A stretch of 64,000 bases of DNA, taken from assembly GCA_017477465.1 (NCBI GenBank), contig JAFUVU010000046.1:1-64000 (forward strand), in the 5' to 3' direction. Position 1 is the first letter of the stretch; each line of letters opens with the position of its first letter. Position numbers and translations under genes: made by a program. The notes under the pieces were generated by a model. It worked only from the letters and a program-made list of their open reading frames with translations, was not told the DNA's origin and searched no databases. Of this stretch, positions 1 to 9,821 are shown piece after piece. Source of the stretch: Bacteroidales bacterium. Lineage in GTDB: Bacteria > Bacteroidota > Bacteroidia > Bacteroidales > UBA932.

Positions 1-1395
1 AAAGTTCTGATCGACACCGTTGCGTGCATAGAAACTGGTCACCCTGCCCTTGACATAGTACTTCTGTTCGCCAGTGTCGGCGCCGTCGGCAAGATTTGCA
101 ACCACCCAGTCGTAGGCCTGCTCCGCAGTGAAGGCAGTCTCGGGAGTGAGACCATCTGCATCACCGGGCTGAGGACCGGGACCGGGCTCGGTGCCGCCTT
201 CTGTCTGGCCATTGAGGCTGTAAATGTAGCTTGCGCCTTTACCTGCAGTCTCAAGCGTAGTACCATAACTGCTGACATACTTGGTTACAGGGCCGTAGAT
301 GATAACCTCATCGCCCACTGCCACATCGGTGTCGCCGGTAACCCACTTGCGATTGCCAAGATAGTATGTCTGGTAAATATAGAACTCTCCGGTGCCGTCT
401 TCGGCGTCAGTAATATAGAATGAAGCGTTGCCATAGTCTCCGCTGTTGGCGAAATACTGTTCTACGCCTTTGCTTGTAGCAATTTTTGATATCTTGCCCT
501 TGATGTAGTAGCTCTGCTCAGATACGGCATTGTCGGCAAGTTCTGCTGCAATTGCAGCGATTGCTGTCGGATTATACGGATTCTCGAGGGTGCCGTCGCC
601 CTTGGCTTCGCCTTCGCCGGGGGTAGGAGTATCTTCCGCTCCGCCCTTATCTACGCCATTGAGGCTGTAGAGGAAAGCGCTGTTCTGCACGGTCTCAGGG
701 GTATTTCCCTTGTAGTTGACAACGTTACCGTAGATGATGACATCGTCACCTTCTTTAACAGCGGTATCGTTTGCAGTAAACCTTTGGTTGCCAAGATACA
801 GTACGCGGAAAGCCATGAACTGGGCGCCGGTCTGGGTGCCGTCGTCAGAAATCTTGAATGTTCCGTTGCCGTATTCTGTGGAGAACTGCTCCATCTTTTC
901 ACCGGTAATATCGGACACTTTACCTTTCACGAACACCTTATTGGGGCTGTTGACATCTTTCCCAAGTGTTTCGAGGTATGCGATGACACCGGCCACGGTG
1001 TAAGGATTATCCATGGAGCCGTCGCCAAGATCCACTTCGCCTTCGGGACCGGCCTGGGTTACAGTGAGGGTAACACGCGCAAAGCCGATGGTGAAAACCA
1101 GCGTTGCAGTACGGTTGTTGCCGGTATTCTCAAGGACTGAGAGCTGGAGGGTACGCTCCGTCTCGGAGGCAAGGCCGCTCTCGTCAATGGTGAGCCATCC
1201 TTCTTCCGGAATACCGGAAACAATCCAGTCGCGAGTGGCGAGGATTGAAATGTCCTGGGCGCCTTCTTCAGCCGAAAAGGTGACAGTGTCAGGATTGACA
1301 CTGAGCTTTGCAGGGCCCAAATCTGCTTCTTTGTTACAGCCAACGAGCATTGCTGCTCCGGCTATAACGGTCATTAAAAGTTTTCTAAGTTTCAT
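1..1395 (-). CDS. BACON/OB-fold repeat lipoprotein, 3' end outside window
   Basis: This reading frame stays open from the ATG at 1395 to the window edge (465 codons, no stop), so the C-terminus is missing. The N-terminus is a lipoprotein signal with lipobox LVGC (Cys20). Residues about 25-105 resemble a BACON/Ig-like domain. Three copies of a domain of about 120 residues follow (about 110-230, 245-365, 385 onward), each starting near NPY or ETAF and containing V-KGK/R-V, YGN-F and GD-V-I-YG-V motifs like an OB fold. Acidic Gly/Pro linkers separate them. It is a paralogue of the next gene upstream, 22 nt away, and is third in an operon headed by a TonB-dependent receptor. It is probably surface-exposed; ligand unknown, nucleic acid possible by analogy with OB folds. 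Confidence 0.82.
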   Translation of the reverse strand, partial: MKLRKLLMTVIAGAAMLVGCNKEADLGPAKLSVNPDTVTFSAEEGAQDISILATRDWIVSGIPEEGWLTIDESGLASETERTLQLSVLENTGNNRTATLVFTIGFARVTLTVTQAGPEGEVDLGDGSMDNPYTVAGVIAYLETLGKDVNSPNKVFVKGKVSDITGEKMEQFSTEYGNGTFKISDDGTQTGAQFMAFRVLYLGNQRFTANDTAVKEGDDVIIYGNVVNYKGNTPETVQNSAFLYSLNGVDKGGAEDTPTPGEGEAKGDGTLENPYNPTAIAAIAAELADNAVSEQSYYIKGKISKIATSKGVEQYFANSGDYGNASFYITDAEDGTGEFYIYQTYYLGNRKWVTGDTDVAVGDEVIIYGPVTKYVSSYGTTLETAGKGASYIYSLNGQTEGGTEPGPGPQPGDADGLTPETAFTAEQAYDWVVANLADGADTGEQKYYVKGRVTSFYARNGVDQNF

Positions 1396-1417
1396 TGTGT
1401 TTATAGTTTGTGTATTA

Positions 1418-2563
1418 TTATTCCGTATTTCCGTTAAGAAGAACCAACTGGCCGCCCGTATTCATTTCCGGCATGGTGCCGCCATAGTTCTTCAGAGTGC
1501 CTCTTACTACAACTTCATCGCCAAGCTTCAGCTGCTCGGCCGAGGTGTAGTTCGCCCCGCCGAAGTATTTGCTGCGGTAGATGTAAAGGACGGTGGCGTC
1601 GTCGGACGGATGATATCCGTCATCTGTAATATAATATGTGTAATTGCCGTTGGGGGGATAGAATTCCACGATTTCGGAAATTATGCCCTTTACGTGGACC
1701 TCGTCGCTGGAGACGTCGCTTCCAAGGGTGCCGATGAGTTTCATGGCCGCGCCTACGTTGTAGGGATTTTCGGCCGATCCATCGCCCTGGGGAGTGCCGA
1801 GGCCGTTCACGGCCAGGACGGCAGCCTCGTTCTGCTTGGTCTCGGGAGTAGTGCCGCCATAAAGCATCACCGGACCATAGACTGTGACGACATCGCCCTC
1901 ATTCAGGAGTTCTACATTCTCGATATCGGCCAGGCCGATGTCTTTTGCACGGTACACCTGGAAGGCTTCGACATCGGTGGCGGGATGATCGCCACTGTCG
2001 GTGAGCCAGAAGGTGGCGTTGCCGTAACCTTCAGGTTTGGCGCTGATTTCCTTGACCTTGCTCACCTTGCCGCGGATGTAGATGGACCCGTCGGGGATAT
2101 TGCCGGCAAGGATATCGGCGTGCAGTTTATCGGCCGGATAAGGATTCAGAAGCGTACCCATGGCAGGGCCGTCATCTTCGCCGGGAACGGATTGCTTGGG
2201 CTGGATGAGCCTGACCGCCGCCTGGGCCGATGCCCCCTCGCCGAAGATGGTGAGAAGGACCCTGCGCTCTGCGCCAGAATTGGCCCCCGAGCGCACTGTA
2301 ACGGTGATGTCCCTGGTAGAGCCTTCCCCGGAGGAAGGTTTTACGGTAATGCCGGCCACCGAGCTGGTGGCATTGGCGGGAGCAAGTTCTATATGCCAGG
2401 GCAGGTTGCTGCGGAAGGTAACGTCCACGGTGCCGCCTTCCGAGGGAATTTCATAGGAGACTGCGCCGGTGTTGATAAGCGGCTCCGCTATGTTGAGGGA
2501 GGGTTTGCAGGCTACGAGGGCCAGAGCTGCGGCAAAAGCCGAAAGAATTAGTCTGTACTTCAT
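1418..2563 (-). CDS. BACON-domain lipoprotein with two OB-fold-like repeats
   Basis: A 381-residue lipoprotein with lipobox LVAC (Cys19). Residues about 34-128 form a BACON-like domain (SEGGTVDVTFRSNLPWHIE at its start). Two OB-fold-like repeats follow (about 140-255 and 265-381), each with a VKG or IRGKVS strand, a Tyr-rich FWLTDSG or YYITDDG strand and a GD-V-V-GP/T-YGGT strand. It lies 12 nt after the TonB-dependent receptor and 22 nt before a longer paralogue, so the three genes are probably cotranscribed. BACON domains are usual in Bacteroidota surface lipoproteins that hold ligand-binding or enzymatic modules. No catalytic residues were recognised, so a binding role beside the receptor is the best inference. 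Confidence 0.85.
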   Translation of the reverse strand: MKYRLILSAFAAALALVACKPSLNIAEPLINTGAVSYEIPSEGGTVDVTFRSNLPWHIELAPANATSSVAGITVKPSSGEGSTRDITVTVRSGANSGAERRVLLTIFGEGASAQAAVRLIQPKQSVPGEDDGPAMGTLLNPYPADKLHADILAGNIPDGSIYIRGKVSKVKEISAKPEGYGNATFWLTDSGDHPATDVEAFQVYRAKDIGLADIENVELLNEGDVVTVYGPVMLYGGTTPETKQNEAAVLAVNGLGTPQGDGSAENPYNVGAAMKLIGTLGSDVSSDEVHVKGIISEIVEFYPPNGNYTYYITDDGYHPSDDATVLYIYRSKYFGGANYTSAEQLKLGDEVVVRGTLKNYGGTMPEMNTGGQLVLLNGNTE

Positions 2564-2575
2564 TTCCGTGGATGT

Positions 2576-5500
2576 TTAGAAGATGTAACGTGCACTGACC
2601 ATCATGGACCAGGTGCTGCCTGTACTTACGCTGCGGTAGAAGCTGTCCTTAAGAGTGGTGTTGCCGCTGCGCTGGAACTGGAAAACGGGCCTTTCGCCAT
2701 TGATGAATACTTTCTCCGGATTGGTGAGGTTGACGGGCTTGGTGTTGCCGTAACCGTCGCCGGCGCTCAGGCTCCATACATTGCCCCACCAGGGGTTGAG
2801 CATATTGCTGAAGTTCTGGATATCCATGCCCAGCTGGATGGTGTGCTTGTGCTGCTTTGAACCGGTGTAGAAGTAGAAGTTCTGGTTGATCTTAAGGTCG
2901 AACTGATGGACCCAGGGCGATACCAGGGCGTTACGCTCCGCCACTTCTCCCTGATGTTTGGAGAGGTAGGGGTTGTTCTGGATGTACTCCCAGAAGTCAA
3001 GTTTTTGCTGTTCTGCGCTGTATAAGAAGGAGTTTCCGTCCGGATCTTTGGCGGTGTAGGCCTTGAACTCCCAAGGATTGTCGCCGAACAGGTCCTGATA
3101 GGTGGGGATGTCGATGAGGCTGTACTGGTAGGCTCCGTCGTTGAAGATATTGTTGTAGTAGTCCACGCTGCCGCGGCTGCGGGGACCGCCGTAATAGTAC
3201 AGGGCGATGGTGGTGCCAAAGTACTTCTGGTAGTCTTTTGTCCAGGTGATGTTGCCCATCACGCGGTGCGGCATTACGTAGTTGGGGGTGCCGAGCTCGA
3301 TGTTGTTGGTGCCGTACTTGCTCACGAAGGCCTTCCACACTGAGGAGACCTGGTCGCCAACGCCGTCGTTCACGCTGCGGGCGTCGGTGTAGGTGTAGCT
3401 GAGGCTTCCGATTAAGCCTTTCCAAAGTTTCTTCTGCAGGCTGGCGGTAACGGAGTAATAGTAACCCCAAAGGGCCTGATTCTCTACGCTGCGAAGTACA
3501 TAAACGTTGGCCATGTTGCTTACATAGGAGCCGTTGTTCCAGTAAGGACGGGCTATCACGTCCGGAACATCCTGCTGGAAGGACGGGGCCCTGAGGCCCA
3601 CGTTGGTAACCGTTGCAGGATACATTTCCTTGCTGTAAACGCCTTCAACGGAGAAGAGCCAGCCGGCCGGGAGTTCCACATCCAGGGCCAGGGAACTCTT
3701 CCAGTTCTGAGGATTGCGGATTGCAGGGTCGATCAGGGTGAGCTGGGCCAGTTTGTCAGTCACCGAAGGGGTGTAACCACCGGGGTAAAGCTGCTGGATC
3801 ATGGCCGTACGGTCACTGCCGATGGTGGGGATGATGTCGTTATCGGTGCGGGTGATGGTGGTCTGCATCACGTTGGAGTTGCCGGCCTGGGCTACGATCC
3901 ACACAAACGGGAGACGTCCCACGAAGATGCCGGTACCGCCCCTGAGGACTACCTTTCGATTGCCGAAGATATCCCAGTTGAAGCCCACCCTGGGGGAGAC
4001 AGTCACCTTTGATGTGGGAAGCTGGGTGGTGTCGTAAACGCCTGTGGGATTGGAGGATGTGGGAGCAAAGGCCACTTCCCTTACGTAGGGGTTGTCGTTG
4101 AAGTCCATGGAGGGATAGAACGGGAGCTCAAAACGGACGCCTGCGGTGAGGCGGAAGTTTTTGGAGATGTTCATCTGATCCTGGAGGTAGAGGGAGGCCT
4201 GCTCGTATTTGAAGTTGGGGTAGGCCTGGGTGAGTTCCGCATTGTTGCCGTGCGTTACGGCATATTGATAAGGGTTGTCAAAAACCGTCTTGTCAAGGAT
4301 AGAGGTATAGAAGGCCTGCTCAGAGGGGTATTTGAACACGTATCCGCCGCCACCATAGACCTGGTAGCCGTTGATAGTGTTGTTGTACTCGAACTGGGCG
4401 CCCAGAAGGAGGTTGTGGATGCCTTTGGAGTAGGTGAGTTCGTCGCTGGCGAGAATGGTGTGGACGTTGCGGATGTTGCCGTAGGTGTAGGCTTCCGTGC
4501 CAACGGTGGTGTAGATGGCATCGTCAATAACGATGTCCACTCCGGGGAAGAAGCCGCCGTCTTGCTGGCGGGGGTCGTACTGGTGGGAGTAGGTTACCCT
4601 GAGCACATTGTTGAGGGCACCGTCCAGGAAGCGGGAGTTGAGTTCACCGGCTACCGAGGAGAAGGTGTTGTTCTGATAATAGCGGGCGTTCTTGTAATAC
4701 AGGGCGTACATGGATGTGCGGCCGCCCTTGGAGGCGTAACCCGTGTCCGGGAAGCCTGTGAGGGAGCCGGACATAAGGGGTGCGCTCTTGGATTCCGTGT
4801 AGCTGTAACGCAGGTTGAAACGGTGGTTGCGGGTGATATTCCAGTCCAGACGGCCCAGCACCTTGAAGGAGGGAGCGTCTGAGGAGTAGCCCTTGTAAAC
4901 GCCTGTGTCATAACCGTAATTATCCATGAGATAGTTGTGGAAGGCGTCCAGAACCACGGCCGACGGACGGGCCACCCCGTCCTTGCCGTCGGTGAAGATT
5001 TCCTTGTTGCCGTCGCGCACCAGCCTGCCCGTGCCGTCATCGACATAGTTGGAAAGGCGGCGGGAAGGGCCGGGGACTACGGACATATCGGCCTCTGCGT
5101 TGAGGAAGAAGAAGAGCTTGTCCTTGATGATGGGACCGCCCACGGAGGCACCGTACATGAGGTAGCGGCTCTTGTCCATGGTCAGAGGGATATTGTCGGC
5201 CACCAAACGGCCCTGCATGTCCTGGTTGCGGTAGAACACGTATGCCGTGCCTTTTACATCGTTGGTGCCGCTCTTGGTGGTTGCAGCGATGCCGCCGCCC
5301 ACGAAGCCGCTCTGGCGGACGTCGTAAGGAGTGACGGAGATTGCCACCTGGTCAAGGGCGTCCAGCGAGATGGGGCTTCCGTTGGCCGGCAGGTTTGAGC
5401 CGATACCGAAGGCGTTGTTAAACGCAGCACCGTCCACGGTCACATAGGACTGACGGTAGTTACCGCCGCCGATGGAGACTTTGCTGCCGTCCACAAAGGC

Positions 5501-5995
5501 CTGCGGGGTCTGTTTCAGAAGGTCGTTCATGCTGCGGCTGATGGTGGGAACTTCCATGATTTCCTTGGCTGCGAGGGCGGTGATGGCGCCGGCCCTGTCG
5601 CTGCGCATGTTGGAGGTTCTGCCTTCCGCACTTACGACAACACCCTCCAGAGAGAGCGATTCTTCTGCGAGGGTGGTATCAAGTACAAGGTTGTCGGAAA
5701 GGGCGACGTTGATGCCCTCGAAGACATTGTCGGCATAACCCATGCACGCTACGGTCACGGTATAGGGACCGCCGGAAGTGATGTTGTTGAGCCGATAATA
5801 ACCCTTGGCGTCCGTAATGGCGTAGAACTGGGAACCGGTGGGCTGATGTACAGCCACTACGGTTGCACCCACTACAGGGCCATTGTCGTCGCTTACCCGG
5901 CCGCTCATTGAGGAAGTTGTCACCTGAGCATAGGCAACAATGCCCGCAAACACTGAAATACCTGCAAGCAAAAGGCTTCTGAAAGCGTTTCTCAT
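2576..5995 (-). CDS. Oar-type TonB-dependent receptor
   Basis: A 1139-residue outer-membrane transporter that would import a ligand through a plugged 22-strand barrel energised by TonB. It has a signal peptide ending at AYA-Q, a carboxypeptidase-regulatory-like domain (about 25-110), a plug region with the SYVTVDGAAFNNAFGIG segment, and a long barrel ending in a C-terminal aromatic (SARYIF). Length and the CarboxypepD_reg-plus-barrel architecture fit the Oar-like group rather than SusC, and no SusD gene is adjacent. It is divergent from and clearly paralogous to the receptor starting at 6253. Two BACON/OB lipoproteins follow at 12 and 22 nt. A Bacteroidota promoter sits 43 nt upstream of the ATG. 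Confidence 0.92.
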   Translation of the reverse strand: MRNAFRSLLLAGISVFAGIVAYAQVTTSSMSGRVSDDNGPVVGATVVAVHQPTGSQFYAITDAKGYYRLNNITSGGPYTVTVACMGYADNVFEGINVALSDNLVLDTTLAEESLSLEGVVVSAEGRTSNMRSDRAGAITALAAKEIMEVPTISRSMNDLLKQTPQAFVDGSKVSIGGGNYRQSYVTVDGAAFNNAFGIGSNLPANGSPISLDALDQVAISVTPYDVRQSGFVGGGIAATTKSGTNDVKGTAYVFYRNQDMQGRLVADNIPLTMDKSRYLMYGASVGGPIIKDKLFFFLNAEADMSVVPGPSRRLSNYVDDGTGRLVRDGNKEIFTDGKDGVARPSAVVLDAFHNYLMDNYGYDTGVYKGYSSDAPSFKVLGRLDWNITRNHRFNLRYSYTESKSAPLMSGSLTGFPDTGYASKGGRTSMYALYYKNARYYQNNTFSSVAGELNSRFLDGALNNVLRVTYSHQYDPRQQDGGFFPGVDIVIDDAIYTTVGTEAYTYGNIRNVHTILASDELTYSKGIHNLLLGAQFEYNNTINGYQVYGGGGYVFKYPSEQAFYTSILDKTVFDNPYQYAVTHGNNAELTQAYPNFKYEQASLYLQDQMNISKNFRLTAGVRFELPFYPSMDFNDNPYVREVAFAPTSSNPTGVYDTTQLPTSKVTVSPRVGFNWDIFGNRKVVLRGGTGIFVGRLPFVWIVAQAGNSNVMQTTITRTDNDIIPTIGSDRTAMIQQLYPGGYTPSVTDKLAQLTLIDPAIRNPQNWKSSLALDVELPAGWLFSVEGVYSKEMYPATVTNVGLRAPSFQQDVPDVIARPYWNNGSYVSNMANVYVLRSVENQALWGYYYSVTASLQKKLWKGLIGSLSYTYTDARSVNDGVGDQVSSVWKAFVSKYGTNNIELGTPNYVMPHRVMGNITWTKDYQKYFGTTIALYYYGGPRSRGSVDYYNNIFNDGAYQYSLIDIPTYQDLFGDNPWEFKAYTAKDPDGNSFLYSAEQQKLDFWEYIQNNPYLSKHQGEVAERNALVSPWVHQFDLKINQNFYFYTGSKQHKHTIQLGMDIQNFSNMLNPWWGNVWSLSAGDGYGNTKPVNLTNPEKVFINGERPVFQFQRSGNTTLKDSFYRSVSTGSTWSMMVSARYIF

Positions 5996-6037
5996 ATAAC
6001 TAAATATTGATACTTTTTACCAAAAATGTATAGCAGG

Positions 6038-6069
6038 CAAATTTACAAATTTGTTTTTACTTTAACAAA
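6038..6069 (-). promoter_or_regulatory. Bacteroidota promoter for the leftward receptor operon
   Basis: On the minus strand, TTTG (CAAA at 6066-6069) and TAAATTTG (6038-6045) are separated by 20 nt, matching the Bacteroidota sigma consensus TTTG-N19-21-TAnnTTTG. Transcription would begin near 6030, giving a short leader before the ATG at 5995. Confidence 0.7.
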
Positions 6070-6159
6070 TAAAGCGAGCCGTGCTCCAATCTTGTTTCGC
6101 GCCCAAAAATTTACGTTGCAACAACTCGTCTTTTTTTTTGACTTTTTGTCACTGCCTGT

Positions 6160-6190
6160 TTTGTTAGTCAAAAAAAAGATAGTATCTTTG
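6160..6190 (+). promoter_or_regulatory. Bacteroidota promoter for the rightward receptor
   Basis: TTTG at 6160-6163 and TATCTTTG at 6183-6190 are spaced by 19 nt, matching the Bacteroidota consensus. The leader to the ATG at 6253 is about 55 nt. The two receptor promoters are about 90 nt apart, back to back, so one regulator could control both. Confidence 0.75.
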
Positions 6191-6252
6191 CGCCGGTTTT
6201 GAGATAGAGTATAACTGTATCAATATTTATTCTTACAATTCCAAAAACTATT

Positions 6253-9200
6253 ATGAGAAAAGCTTTAAAAAGCATTCTGCTCGCTTTCACTACGTTGATT
6301 GCGGGCACTGTCGCCTATGCTCAGGTGACCACATCTTCCCTGGGTGGCCGAATCACTGACCAGAAAGGCGAAACTGTTGTAGGTGCAGCAATTATTGCCA
6401 CCCACACCCCTTCTGGGACTGTTTACGGGGCCGTTACCAACAGCGACGGTTCTTACCGTATCAACGGTATCACCCCCGGTGGTCCCTACACTGTTTCCGT
6501 AGAAATGCTGGGCTTCCGCAATGCGCAGTACCAGAATGTGTACGCTCCCCTGGGTGAGACCGTGACCATCGACGCCACCCTCGAGGACGAGTCTCTCTCC
6601 CTTGACGCCGCCGTTTTCGTGGCTGACGGGCGTGAATCCAACATGAATATCAAACGTTCCGGCGCAGGTACCTCTGTGAGCCTGAAAACTATCGAGGCCC
6701 TCCCTACTACCGGACGTACGCTTTATGACGTAATGAAACTTACCCCGCAGGCGGCCTCCACCACCAATGGTCTTGCGCTCGGCGGCGGTAACTACCGCTC
6801 CTCCTATGTAACCGTGGACGGTGCCGCTTTCAACAATGCTTTCGGTATCGGCTCCAACCTGCCCACCGGCGGCGCCCCCATTTCCCTGGACGCCATCGAG
6901 CAGATGAGCGTGAACCTCACTCCTTTTGATGTTCGCCAGAGCGGCTTCACCGGCGGCGCCATCAATGCCGTCACTAAGAGCGGTACCAACGAGTGGCACG
7001 CATCCGTTTACAACTATTTCTCCAACGAGCAGCTAACCGGCGACCGCATCCAGGACGGCACTATCTCCCTGGCCAAGTCCCTTAGCAACACCACCGGCTT
7101 CACCATCGGCGGCCCCATCATCAAGAACAAACTGTTCTTCTTCGTGAATGCCGAATACGCCCCCGAGACTGTTCCCGTGACCGGCGTCGCCAACCCCACT
7201 GCTTCCGACACGGACTGGCAGGTCGGCGCCAGCTACGACTCCAACACCCGTCGTCCTACCGAAAAATTCATGGAAGAAGTCAAGAAGTACCTGGCCGAAG
7301 AATACAAATACGATCCCGGTGCCTACCAGAACTATTCCGTAGCCGCCCCCGACTGGAAAATCATGGCCCGTCTGGACTGGAACATCAACCGTGACAACCG
7401 CTTCAACATCCGCTTCAGCCGCACCCACAACGGCGTTACCAGCGGCGCTTCCGGTTCCGTGAGCCCGCTGAGCAATGACAAAGGCAACATGTACAGCAGC
7501 AAGAATGCCCGTAACCAGAATAACGCCCTCAACTTCCAGAGCACCCGTTACGACACAGCCGAGAACTTCACCTCCCTGGCTGCCGAACTCAACAGCCGCC
7601 TGTTCGAAGGCAACGGCGCCAACATGTTCCGCTTCACCTGGTCCCACCAGAATGAAGTCCGCAGTTTCTACGGCGACCGCTTCTCCTCCGTCGATATCCT
7701 GAACAACAACGCTGTCCTCACCTCCTTCGGTCAGGATCCGTTCACCTACGGCAACCTCCGCGACGTGCAAACCCTCATCGGCACCGACGAATTCACCTAT
7801 ACCCTTGGAAAGCACAACCTGCTGGCCGGTGCCCAGTTCGAGTGGAACTATACCCAGAACGGTTACCTGCAGATGGGTAACGGTTACTATCTGTTCGACA
7901 GCTGGGACGCCTTCAAGAACAAAGAGACGCCCAAGGCTTTCGCCATCACCTTCCCCAACAATGCTACGCTGGCACAGACCTTCCCGTCCTTCACCTATAT
8001 GCAGGCCTCCCTGTACCTGCAGGACGAAATGAACCTGAGCCCTTACTTCAAGCTCACCGCCGGCCTCCGTCTGGAAATGCCTATCTATCCCGTTGTCCCC
8101 AACAACCGCAACGGCCAGTTTGATACCCTGGCAGAATCTTCCAAGACCTTCAACGGCCTTCACACCGACGACATGCCGGCTGCCCGTATCAATGTATCGC
8201 CCCGTATCGGCTTCAACTGGGATGTCCTGAAGAACCGCTCCTTGGTTGTCCGCGGCGGTACCGGTATCTACACCGGCCGTCTGCCCTTCGTATGGATTGT
8301 TTCCGTTGCCGGCAACAGCAACATGCAGCAGATGCAGTACTTCGACGGTTCCAACAGCGATGGTATCCAATTCCACACCAACGTGGCCGATGCTGTCCAG
8401 GAGCTGAAGGACAAGAACCTGTATGCTCTTGGAAGTGAGCCCGCCCCTCAGACTGCCACCATCCTGGACAAGAACCTCCGCATGCCTTCCTCATGGAAGA
8501 GTTCCCTTGCCATTGACGGTATGCTCCCCGGCGGCATCAAGGCTTCCTTAGAAGGCATCTTCAACAAAGACTTCAACACCACTACCGTCCGCACCCTCGG
8601 TTACACCCAGGATGCAACCGGTACCACCCTCCCCGGCGAACCCGCAGCACGTGACCACTGGACTTCCGAAGGCCTTAAGAACACCGCCGGCAAGGACGTT
8701 ACTCCTGTTTACATGACCAATACGCCCGTCAACGGCTACTACTACTCCGTGACCGCAAGCCTGCAGAAAGAGTTCAACTTCGGTCTCTCCCTCATGGCTG
8801 CTTACACCCGCAGCGGTTCCCAGACCGTCGGTGAAGGCTATGGCGACCAGGTGACTTCTGCCCGTACAAACACTTACACCGTGAACGGCCCCAACACTCC
8901 TGAACTGGGTTACTCCGGCTTCGTATCCCCTAACCGCCTCATCGGTAACATCAGCTACCGTATCCAGGAAGGCGACAAGGGTACTACAACCATCGGCCTG
9001 TTCTACGAAGGTTACAACTATGTATATGTAGGCAGCTACTCCTACACCCGCTACTCCCACATCATGTCCGGACGCAACGGTATCGTAGGCAACGAACTCA
9101 TCTACATCCCCACTGCCGACGAACTGAAGAACATGCCCTTCTCATCCGATGCCAACCGCGATGCCTTCGAGGCCTATATCGCCGGCAACAAGTATCTGAG

Positions 9201-9510
9201 CGCCCACCGCGGTGAATACTCCAAGCGTGGCGGCTTCGTGGCTCCTTTCTACAGCCGCGTAAACTTCAAGATCGCCCAGGATATCAACTTCCGCGTAGCC
9301 AATAAGATGAACACCTTCCAGATTGCCCTTGATGTGAACAACATCGGCAACCTCCTCAACAGCAACTGGGGTCTGGTAGACCAGGTGAGCACCGACAATG
9401 TCCTGGCTTTCAAGGATAACAAGTATACCTTCACTGCTCCCACCTGGGGCAAGTTCAAAGGCGCCGTCTCCACCTGGAACGCCATGGTAACTCTGCGCTG
9501 GTTCTTCTAG
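6253..9510 (+). CDS. Oar-type TonB-dependent receptor (second paralogue)
   Basis: A 1085-residue outer-membrane receptor with a signal peptide (cleavage near AYA-Q), a carboxypeptidase-regulatory-like domain (about 25-110), a plug with SYVTVDGAAFNNAFGIG, identical to the same segment in the divergent paralogue, and a barrel ending in MVTLRWFF. The two receptors share many blocks (LNSR, FTYGNLR/I, SPRIGFNWD, RGGTGI, LPFVWIV), so they arose by duplication. No SusD, lipoprotein or enzyme gene follows; a strong terminator begins 28 nt after the stop. Codons are strongly C-ending, which suggests high expression. Substrate is not predictable from sequence. Confidence 0.92.
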   Translation: MRKALKSILLAFTTLIAGTVAYAQVTTSSLGGRITDQKGETVVGAAIIATHTPSGTVYGAVTNSDGSYRINGITPGGPYTVSVEMLGFRNAQYQNVYAPLGETVTIDATLEDESLSLDAAVFVADGRESNMNIKRSGAGTSVSLKTIEALPTTGRTLYDVMKLTPQAASTTNGLALGGGNYRSSYVTVDGAAFNNAFGIGSNLPTGGAPISLDAIEQMSVNLTPFDVRQSGFTGGAINAVTKSGTNEWHASVYNYFSNEQLTGDRIQDGTISLAKSLSNTTGFTIGGPIIKNKLFFFVNAEYAPETVPVTGVANPTASDTDWQVGASYDSNTRRPTEKFMEEVKKYLAEEYKYDPGAYQNYSVAAPDWKIMARLDWNINRDNRFNIRFSRTHNGVTSGASGSVSPLSNDKGNMYSSKNARNQNNALNFQSTRYDTAENFTSLAAELNSRLFEGNGANMFRFTWSHQNEVRSFYGDRFSSVDILNNNAVLTSFGQDPFTYGNLRDVQTLIGTDEFTYTLGKHNLLAGAQFEWNYTQNGYLQMGNGYYLFDSWDAFKNKETPKAFAITFPNNATLAQTFPSFTYMQASLYLQDEMNLSPYFKLTAGLRLEMPIYPVVPNNRNGQFDTLAESSKTFNGLHTDDMPAARINVSPRIGFNWDVLKNRSLVVRGGTGIYTGRLPFVWIVSVAGNSNMQQMQYFDGSNSDGIQFHTNVADAVQELKDKNLYALGSEPAPQTATILDKNLRMPSSWKSSLAIDGMLPGGIKASLEGIFNKDFNTTTVRTLGYTQDATGTTLPGEPAARDHWTSEGLKNTAGKDVTPVYMTNTPVNGYYYSVTASLQKEFNFGLSLMAAYTRSGSQTVGEGYGDQVTSARTNTYTVNGPNTPELGYSGFVSPNRLIGNISYRIQEGDKGTTTIGLFYEGYNYVYVGSYSYTRYSHIMSGRNGIVGNELIYIPTADELKNMPFSSDANRDAFEAYIAGNKYLSAHRGEYSKRGGFVAPFYSRVNFKIAQDINFRVANKMNTFQIALDVNNIGNLLNSNWGLVDQVSTDNVLAFKDNKYTFTAPTWGKFKGAVSTWNAMVTLRWFF

Positions 9511-9538
9511 TAAGATAATCTCGATTATATTCCCAAAG

Positions 9539-9563
9539 GGGCGACTCAGAGTCGCCCTTTTTT
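9539..9563 (+). terminator. Intrinsic terminator after the second receptor
   Basis: A perfect 8-bp stem (GGGCGACT / AGTCGCCC) with a 3-nt loop is followed by six T residues, 28 nt after the stop codon at 9510. Confidence 0.9.
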
Positions 9564-9601
9564 ATGAAATTTTGTAAAAGCGCCAGAAGACATACCACCT
9601 T

Positions 9602-9705
9602 GCGGAGAGTTAAAAGCACCTCATAGGCGCGGATAACGGCAAAAACGCACCTCGCGGAGAGTTAAAAGCACCTCACAGGCGCGGATAACGGCAAAACCGC
9701 ACCTC
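9602..9705. repeat. 52-bp tandem direct repeat, two copies
   Basis: Copies at 9602-9653 and 9654-9705 differ at only a few positions; both start GCGGAGAGTTAAAAGCACCT and end near CGCACCTC. Similar GCACCT / AGGTG pieces recur at 9697-9731 and in the metK terminator at 10365-10406, so this may be a degraded form of one palindromic repeat. No open reading frame is supported. Confidence 0.8.
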
Positions 9706-9821
9706 GCTGCAGGCGAAACCACTTCCCAGGTGTGGGATTGGCGTTTTAACTCACCGTACGATACTGTGGTGAATTATGTCGTACGCGACTGGATTGCTAC
9801 TTTTTGCAGCGGACTGGTTTA

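Noticed and set aside
7033..8376. 447-codon frame antisense to the second receptor
   Set aside because: Shadow of the receptor gene; low complexity V/G/E-rich product without motifs.
9602..9705. CRISPR-like direct repeats
   Set aside because: Only two copies, contiguous without unique spacers, and no cas genes.
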